Shown here: one piece after another, positions 58,580 through 64,000 of the stretch
Layout: every line of letters begins with the position of its first letter
Position numbering within the stretch: the stretch's first letter is position 1
Source of the DNA: Gemmatimonadota bacterium
GTDB lineage: Bacteria > Gemmatimonadota > Gemmatimonadetes > Gemmatimonadales > GWC2-71-9
Reading direction: 5' to 3'
Assembly (NCBI GenBank): GCA_003221895.1
Contig: QHUJ01000110.1
Location: 26,784-90,783 of the forward strand
DNA: 64,000 nucleotides
Translations under genes and position numbers: made by a program
Notes under the pieces: model-generated
What the model saw: the letters and a program-made list of their open reading frames with translations, nothing else
Database searches by the model: none
What the model was told of the DNA's origin: nothing

Positions 58580-59662
58580 ATGAAGCGATTGGATTTTCGT
58601 TCGGTGGTCGTGGTGCTCCTGGCGGCCGCCGCGGGGTGTAAGGGCGACCCCACGGCTGACCTCCGCACCGGCGTCAGCTCGATCAGCCTGAACCCCGATC
58701 TCATGTATATCGATCAGGGAGCAACCAAGGGCCTCGAGGCCGTGGCGCGGGATCAGCAATTGAACCCGATTCCCACCGCGATGACGGTGACCTCCGCCGA
58801 TCCTACGGTCGTCACGGTGGCGATCGACACCTCCATCCCCTCGGCCGACGGCGCGCACTTCGACTACATCGTGACCGCGGTCGCGCCCGGACTCGCGAAG
58901 CTCGTGGCGAGCGCAAGCGGCGTGTCCGATACTGCCATCGTCACGGTGTTCCCGCCCTCGTTCAACGGACGGTTCTCCAGCAAGACGCCCACGAAGGGCG
59001 ACACCCTGAGGATCTTCGCAACCTCGTTGCTGAAATTCGATCCTGCTGCGGCCTCGGCAACGGCGCCGGGCGGTCTCAATGCTCCGGTCGTTCATGCGAC
59101 TGCGGAAACGTTGACCGTGCTTACTCCCTTTGCGGGCGCGGGCAAATGGACAGTCGCGGGAGTCCGTGCGCCGACCTACCCGCCCGGTTTGGTCATCACG
59201 CTCACGAGTGATACGGTCGTCTCACCAACCGGTCGTTTCTGGACCGGCGACACGACGTACAGCACAGCGCCCACCATTGCGACACCCAGCGCGAAGGGCG
59301 CCAGCACGCACGTCGTCACCAATCTTGCCGTGACGCCGAATAACGGTCCGAACTGCGCGGAATTCGGACCGCCATCGCCGAACAACTCGCTTGGCCCCTG
59401 CGTGATCTACAAGTTTACGCTGGCCGATACGGCGACGCTGCATTTCTCAACCGGGTGGAATAGCGCCGGCGATATGGACAGCTACGTCTGCGATGCCACC
59501 GGCTTGGCAGGCTGCTTTGAGAGTGGCGGCAGCGGCGCGGGATCAAACAACCCTGAGAACATCGGCAACTTCAAGTACGCGGCGGGGACGCACTACTTCG
59601 TCGTCGAGCAGTTCCGCGGACCGGCGCCGGCGAATATCGAGATCACGATCCTCCGTCCGTAA
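58580..59662 (+). CDS. lipoprotein with Ig-like domains
   Basis: A 360-aa lipoprotein: VVVVLLAAAAGCKGDPT is a lipobox. The body is beta-rich: an Ig-like BIG-type domain first (GVSSISLNPDLMYIDQGATKGLEAVARDQQLNP), an IPT-like stretch in the middle, and a C-terminal domain with HYFVVEQFRG that resembles pre-peptidase or sugar-binding folds. Two Cys pairs lie in the later half. Function unknown, but it is part of the envelope cluster and precedes a T-rich hairpin. Confidence 0.75.
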   Translation: MKRLDFRSVVVVLLAAAAGCKGDPTADLRTGVSSISLNPDLMYIDQGATKGLEAVARDQQLNPIPTAMTVTSADPTVVTVAIDTSIPSADGAHFDYIVTAVAPGLAKLVASASGVSDTAIVTVFPPSFNGRFSSKTPTKGDTLRIFATSLLKFDPAAASATAPGGLNAPVVHATAETLTVLTPFAGAGKWTVAGVRAPTYPPGLVITLTSDTVVSPTGRFWTGDTTYSTAPTIATPSAKGASTHVVTNLAVTPNNGPNCAEFGPPSPNNSLGPCVIYKFTLADTATLHFSTGWNSAGDMDSYVCDATGLAGCFESGGSGAGSNNPENIGNFKYAAGTHYFVVEQFRGPAPANIEITILRP

Positions 59663-59688
59663 GTTGGGTAGGCCGGCTGGACAGGCAC

Positions 59689-59727
59689 GAGCCCCGGGGG
59701 GGGAACCAACCCCGGGGCTCGGTGTTT
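59689..59727 (+). terminator. terminator between lipoprotein and second GWxTD gene
   Basis: Arms GAGCCCCGGGG and CCCCGGGGCTC, then GGTGTTTTG. Strong GC stem and T-run give a textbook terminator, but the next ATG (59730) follows within three bases. The start codon is therefore directly downstream of the stem. Confidence 0.8.
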
Positions 59728-59729
59728 TG

Positions 59730-60308
59730 ATGCCGGTGAAAGTTCGGTGGCTCGCCCTCGCGTTCGTTCCCGCCGTGCTCGTTGCGCAGCAAGACACGAC
59801 GTTCGCTACAGCCAGCGAACCCAAACTCGACAGCCTGTACGGCCCCCTCGTCTATCTGATGAAAGCCGACGAGCGCGGGCGCTACGGCAGTCTCACTGTG
59901 GAAGGGAAGCGGTCGTTCCTGCGCCAGTTCTGGAAACACCGCGACCCGACGCCGGACACGCCCCGCAACGAGGCGATGGAGAGCTTCTATACCCGTGTGG
60001 CGACCGTGAATCGCATATTCCGCGAAGGCGGGGCCGCCGAAATCCCCGGCTGGCGCACCGATCGCGGCCGCATCTATCTGCAATACGGACCGCCGGATGC
60101 CGTCCTGAGCCGGCCGCAGCCCGCGTCAACCAATCCGTATGAAGTGTGGCGCTACGAGCACAAGAAGCAGCGGAAGTTCGTGTTCCTCGACCTGACGCGC
60201 TTCGGCAACTACGCGCTCATCTGGACGGACGAGACCCTCGAGAACACTCGCCCCGACTGGTATTTGCTATTGGGCCCGGAGGCCGTCGACGACGCGATGC
60301 GCTTCTGA
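59730..60308 (+). CDS. GWxTD domain protein, short form
   Basis: A 192-aa protein with a signal (VRWLALAFVPAVLVA) and only the GWxTD domain: SLYGPLVYLMKADERGRYGSLTVEGKRSFLRQFWKHRDPTPDTP and EIPGWRTDRGRIYLQYGPPDA. It is clearly a paralogue of the C-terminal half of the protein at 57133 (same EGKRRFLR, HRDPTPxTP, EIPGWRTDRGRI order). Function unknown. A good Shine-Dalgarno is missing; the start follows the terminator stem. It overlaps the convergent ctaA by 42 bases. Confidence 0.85.
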   Translation: MPVKVRWLALAFVPAVLVAQQDTTFATASEPKLDSLYGPLVYLMKADERGRYGSLTVEGKRSFLRQFWKHRDPTPDTPRNEAMESFYTRVATVNRIFREGGAAEIPGWRTDRGRIYLQYGPPDAVLSRPQPASTNPYEVWRYEHKKQRKFVFLDLTRFGNYALIWTDETLENTRPDWYLLLGPEAVDDAMRF

Positions 60309-61145
60309 CGTCGGCGCGGGCTGGCCCGACAAGACCGCCAGTACCACAGTCGCCCAGATCGCCGTTCCCACGGCAACGTGAGCGACCTGCAAGCCAGTGG
60401 GCAGACCGAGCAGCACGATCCCCGCGCCGATGCTCACCTGCAGAGCGACCAGTCCCACCACGATGTAAGCCGCGCGGCTGCGCGTGCGGAACGCCCACAC
60501 CACCGCGACAATCGCGAGCGAGTACGCGAGCAGGCGGTGGATCCATTGGATGACCGCCAGCGGACCTGCCGTGATCCAGATCTGGCCATTGCACAGCGGG
60601 AAGCCGTGGCATGCGGCGGCCGCGCCGAGATTCGCGGTGAGGGCGCCAAACAGCACCGTGACGAACGATAGCGCCAGGAGGGGCAGGTGTAGGGGCGCAG
60701 CATGCTGCGCCCCTACGGAATCACGCGCCGCCACCAGCAACGTCGCCAGCAGCAGCATGGCTGTCCCGAGATGCAGCACGATGCTCCAGGCCGGCAGCGC
60801 GAGCTTCACCGTGATCGCGCCGAGGACGATCTGTAGAACGAGCAATCCAACTGCGGCGAATGCGACAGTGGGTGTTCTAACGAAACGTCCGCGGCTTCCG
60901 TCCCACCAATCCACAACCGCAAGCGCCACGACCAGCACCGACACCAGCGCCGCCACGAGCCGGTGACTCCACTCGATCACCGTGCCGATGTCGTCGAGCG
61001 GCGGAAACAGGTGGCCGTTGCACAGCGGCCAGTGATCACCGCATCCGAGGCCAGAGCCGGTGATGCGCACGATGCCACCGAGGATGATGAGGAGATACGT
61101 GCAGACGGCGGCGGACCAGGCGAGTGCGGTGACACGTCGCGTCAT
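60267..61145 (-). CDS. ctaA: heme A synthase (CtaA/Cox15)
   Basis: Membrane enzyme converting heme O to heme A for cytochrome c oxidase. Eight helices in two halves, each with a paired His motif: EWSHRLVAA and VLHLGTAM in the first, IQWIHRLLAY and VAHVAVGTA in the second, plus GSGLGCGDHWPLCNG. 292 aa. In the middle a 28-bp palindrome (60689-60716) adds VGAQHAAPL in frame in a loop between helices. Its 3' end overlaps the convergent GWxTD gene. Confidence 0.94.
   Translation of the reverse strand: MTRRVTALAWSAAVCTYLLIILGGIVRITGSGLGCGDHWPLCNGHLFPPLDDIGTVIEWSHRLVAALVSVLVVALAVVDWWDGSRGRFVRTPTVAFAAVGLLVLQIVLGAITVKLALPAWSIVLHLGTAMLLLATLLVAARDSVGAQHAAPLHLPLLALSFVTVLFGALTANLGAAAACHGFPLCNGQIWITAGPLAVIQWIHRLLAYSLAIVAVVWAFRTRSRAAYIVVGLVALQVSIGAGIVLLGLPTGLQVAHVAVGTAIWATVVLAVLSGQPAPTSEAHRVVDGLRAQ
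60689..60716. repeat. 28-bp palindromic repeat inside ctaA
   Basis: Perfect palindrome with half-site GTAGGGGCGCAGCA. In frame in ctaA as Val-Gly-Ala-Gln-His-Ala-Ala-Pro-Leu-His. An identical copy lies at 62595-62622 between the permease and receptor genes. Confidence 0.88.
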
Positions 61146-61186
61146 AGGCGCCGAAATCTAATCGCGCATCATATATTGCGAGTTCT

Positions 61187-62587
61187 ATGTCTGCCCCCTT
61201 GATGCCCGCCCCCCCCGCCGCCCCCGACCGCTGGGGCGAGCGGTTGATCCGGCGGCTCGGCCTGTGGAGCGCGGTGGCAGTGCTCGTCGGCTCCACCATC
61301 GGCGGCGGCATTTTCCGGACTCCGGCGCGCATCGCCGCGTACGTGCCCGCTCCGGTCCCGATGTTCGGCATCTGGGTGCTGGGCGGACTTCTCGCGCTAT
61401 GCGGTGCGCTCACGTACGCGGAGCTGGCGGCGCTGTACCCGCGCTCCGGCGGCGTCTACGTCTACATCCGCGAAGGCTTCGGGCGGCTGCCCGCGTTTCT
61501 CTTCGGCTGGACCGAGCTCTTGCTGATTCGCGCGTCGGCGCTCGGAGCGATCGCCACCCCGTTCGCGGAATACTTGCTCCGCTCGCTGGGCTACGATCCC
61601 AAGATCGAGCCGAACGCTACCTACGTCCATTACGTCGCGGCCGGCGCGATCATCCTCACCGCGACGCTCAATTACGTGGGTGTGCGCTGGAGCTCACTCG
61701 TCCTCAACGTCACCACCGGCGCGAAGTACGGTGCGCTGGTCTTGCTGGTACTGCTGGCGTTCGTGGTGGGGCAGGGAGACTTCGGTCACTTCAGCGCGGC
61801 AGGCGGGGCGAAGCTTGTCCAGCCGGCGTCGTTCGGGCTGGCGCTCGTATCGGTCCTGTGGGCCTACGACGGCTGGGGCGACCTCTCGTTCGTCGGCGGC
61901 GAGGTGCGCGACCCCGAGCGCAACTTGCCGCGGGCGCTCGTGCTGGGCACGCTCAGCGTGATCGCCATCTACCTGCTGGTGAACGCCGCGTACCTCTATC
62001 TCATCCCCATCGCGCAGATGGCGCATTCGCCCCTCGTAGCCGCAGACGCGGCGCAGCGGATTGTGGGGGAGACCGGTGTGGGCATCGTGGCCGTGCTAGT
62101 GATGCTCGCCACCTTCAGCACATTGGTGGGGTCGATCCTCACAGCGCCCCGCATCTTCTTCGCCATGGCGGACGACGGCCTGCTGTTCCGCCAGGTGGCG
62201 CGGGTGCATCCGCGCTTCCATACGCCGTCGGTCTCGATCGTCGTGACCGGGGCGCTGGGCGTGGTGTGGGTGCTGCTGCTCAACTTCGACCAATTGGCCG
62301 ACCAGTTCGTGGTCGCGATCTTTCCCTTCTATGCACTCGCCGCGGCCGCAGTCTTTGCATTGCGGCGGCGTCAGCCCGAGCGGCCCCGGCCCGTCAAGGT
62401 GTTGGGATACCCCATCGTGCCGCTGCTCTTTGTCCTTGCGACCTTCATCATCCTGGGGAACGCCTTGCGGGAGCATCCCGTGTCCACCGGACTCGCGTTC
62501 GGCGGCATCCTGCTCGGCGTGCCCGTCTACTTCGCGTGGCTGTATTGGCAGCGGCGCACGACGCCGCCCGCTACATCGGGTCGTTAG
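61187..62587 (+). CDS. APC superfamily amino acid permease
   Basis: A 466-aa membrane transporter with twelve predicted helices. It starts LWSAVAVLVGSTIGGGIFRTPARIAAYV (conserved IGxGIF loop of helix 1), then ALCGALTYAELAALYPRSGGVYVYIREGFG and the C-terminal pair of helices. It should exchange or import amino acids; the substrate is unknown. It is divergent from ctaA and followed by a dispersed palindrome. Confidence 0.93.
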   Translation: MSAPLMPAPPAAPDRWGERLIRRLGLWSAVAVLVGSTIGGGIFRTPARIAAYVPAPVPMFGIWVLGGLLALCGALTYAELAALYPRSGGVYVYIREGFGRLPAFLFGWTELLLIRASALGAIATPFAEYLLRSLGYDPKIEPNATYVHYVAAGAIILTATLNYVGVRWSSLVLNVTTGAKYGALVLLVLLAFVVGQGDFGHFSAAGGAKLVQPASFGLALVSVLWAYDGWGDLSFVGGEVRDPERNLPRALVLGTLSVIAIYLLVNAAYLYLIPIAQMAHSPLVAADAAQRIVGETGVGIVAVLVMLATFSTLVGSILTAPRIFFAMADDGLLFRQVARVHPRFHTPSVSIVVTGALGVVWVLLLNFDQLADQFVVAIFPFYALAAAAVFALRRRQPERPRPVKVLGYPIVPLLFVLATFIILGNALREHPVSTGLAFGGILLGVPVYFAWLYWQRRTTPPATSGR

Positions 62588-62594
62588 GAAAAAC

Positions 62595-62622
62595 GTAGGG
62601 GCGCAGCATGCTGCGCCCCTAC
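62595..62622. repeat. 28-bp palindromic repeat, intergenic copy
   Basis: Identical to the copy in ctaA; with one extra base each side it is a 30-bp palindrome. It sits 7 bases after the permease stop and could serve as a hairpin there, but without a T-run. Confidence 0.88.
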
Positions 62623-62663
62623 GCGTTACCTGTCCGGCCGTCCGGCTGCTCGACCGTTCGATC

Positions 62664-64000
62664 CTACCAGTTGAACATGTAACGCACGCCGAGCTGCATC
62701 CGCCAGACGTCGGCCGCGTGGTGACGAACCCCTGCGAGACGCCCCAATTGTGGTCGAGCCAGTTGGTGAAATTGAACATGTCCAACCGGATCTGTAGGGC
62801 GTTTCCTTTACCACCGATCTGACGGGCGACATCCTGCGCAAGGCTGAGGTCTGCGCGCATCACCATCGGGAGGAAGGCACCGTTGCGCTGGGCGAACTCA
62901 CCACGGCGACCCTTGAGGTATGGGTCCTGATTGATAAATGCATCCCACGCCACCGCTTGCTGCGTCGGCGTCCATACCATGGTGTCCGCGGGGGTGCTGC
63001 TGAATCGCACGAATTTCCTGCCGAAGTTCATTTCGCTCTGATTGCGCGGGACATAGATCAAATCGTTGTTGGCTGCTCCCTCGCCGTTCATGTCGCCACT
63101 GAAGACATAGCTGCCGTTGCCGGGACGCCGATCCTCGAAATACAGGCTGATGGCGGTCTCACCGATCTTGAGGAAGTTCCGGGAGTAGCTGACCGCCCCG
63201 AACACGCGTGGCCCTGAAGCGAATTGCGAATTGGCTGGAGCCGGGTTGTTCGGGTCGATGGCAATCGGGTTGGCGAACCAAGAGCCTGACGCAATCGAAC
63301 CGGGATCTACGGTGTTCTTGCTCACTCCATAACCATATCCGACTTTCGCATATAGACCGTCGCTAAACGCACGCTCGAGCGTCGCCGACACGTTCCACGA
63401 GTGTCCGAGGCCCTGGTTCGTCAGGACCGTGGCGTCGCTCACGTTGTTGTGGATGCGGTTTGACGTCCACCGCGGGCGACCGTCGGGTCCGGTGAACGCA
63501 CTCTGGGGTGCCGGGAGATTGGCGTTGATGTACGCAATCCCGTTGACGTCCTTTGAGTACAAGAATTCGCCAGTCCCGACGAGATTCAGCGGCAGGCGCT
63601 GGTCGACGGCGATGTTGCTGCGCCACAGTTGCGGGAACTTGAAATTGGGGTCGGTGAGCGCCAGCTGGAAGCTCGCCGCGGGCCCGCCCGTAATCAGAGA
63701 ATCTGGCGGCTTGTAGGCGTTCGGGTTCGGGTTGAAGGGGTAGGCCGTGGTGTTCGTCGCTGAAATGAAGCCGGTGAGTACGCCGGTATTCCCGATCTGA
63801 TTCGAGATCCACACATACGCGGGTCTTCCCGTGAAGATTCCGGTGCCGCCGCGTATCTGCGTCTTGTGCTCACCACGCACGTCGTAGTTGAAGCCCACGC
63901 GTGGAGAGAACAGCGGATTGACGCCGGGCAGTGCGCCACTGTTGTAATGGATAGGATTGCCGTTCTGATCGCGGAACGTCATCGTGTCGGCAACCGGATT
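62664..64000 (-). CDS. TonB-dependent receptor (OAR type), 3' part, with frameshift
   Basis: Partial outer-membrane barrel: the 5' end is beyond base 64000. Strong OAR-type segments: GVNPLFSPRVGFNYDVRGEHKTQIRGGTGIFTGRP, LPLNLVGTGEFLYSKDVNGIAYIN, FGAVSYSRNFLKIGETAISLYFEDRRPGNGSYVFSGDMNGEG. Near 62709-62720 the reading frame breaks: one frame runs on past TTRPTSGG, whereas a one-base-shifted frame continues DVWRMQLGVRYMFNW and stops at 62664, a typical receptor C terminus. Either a real frameshift or an assembly indel. Confidence 0.82.

Overview
The window is high-GC and densely packed, with genes of both strands back to back and many ATGA-type start/stop overlaps. It looks like a chromosome segment of a Gemmatimonadota-type bacterium. 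This is an inference from gene content (GWxTD proteins, PorV-like protein, OAR-type TonB receptors, HmuY-like protein, Zn-type HemB, many ECF sigma factors), not from a marker gene. I see no rRNA, tRNA, CRISPR array, integrase or transposase.

Region by region. 1-341: the 3' end of elongation factor P. 274-8540: a DNA-repair neighbourhood with 3-methyladenine glycosylase, a DUF72 protein, Ku, a rhomboid-TPR protease, the three-domain end-joining ligase LigD, an alpha/beta hydrolase and an EVE-domain protein. 8537-16199: small basic and ACT proteins, a DUF4349 lipoprotein, a PEP-mutase family enzyme, a beta-lactamase-fold hydrolase, a two-component pair and a DUF1097 membrane protein. 16277-29936: a NagB/PIG-L fusion, a histidine-kinase-like protein, a VOC protein, proline catabolism (PruA), a HmuY-like protein, a DUF255 protein, an ECF sigma/anti-sigma set, ArgJ and a TPR protein. 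29933-34632: DoxX, a cyclic-nucleotide sensor, a CDP-alcohol phosphatidyltransferase, OsmC, and a DsbA-type protein with VKOR for disulfide formation. 34889-40987: STAS and receiver proteins, ccmABCD (including an unlisted 39-residue ccmD), then hemD-hemC-hemB, so heme synthesis and cytochrome c maturation sit together. 46521-40984 (minus strand): an ECF sigma and zinc anti-sigma head a tightly coupled operon with DUF92, a geranylgeranyl-reductase-like FAD enzyme, a flavin reductase, an SRPBCC cyclase-like protein, a ketosynthase and an aquaporin. 46594-48377: a V4R-like protein and an M24 peptidase. 48616-60308: a TonB-dependent receptor, a very large secreted protein with a FlgD/T9SS-like C-terminal domain, a PorV-like protein, two GWxTD paralogues and a lipoprotein. 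60267-64000: heme A synthase, an APC permease and a second, frameshifted and truncated OAR-type receptor.

The two most interesting systems are the envelope cluster at 48.6-60.3 kb, which resembles a type IX-like cargo/shuttle set combined with GWxTD proteins, and the ECF-sigma-headed lipid/polyketide-like operon at 41-46.5 kb. Two families of short dispersed repeats also enter genes in frame: a CGGGAAA heptamer (ligD, hemC, FAD oxidoreductase) and a 28-bp palindrome (ctaA and an intergenic copy).
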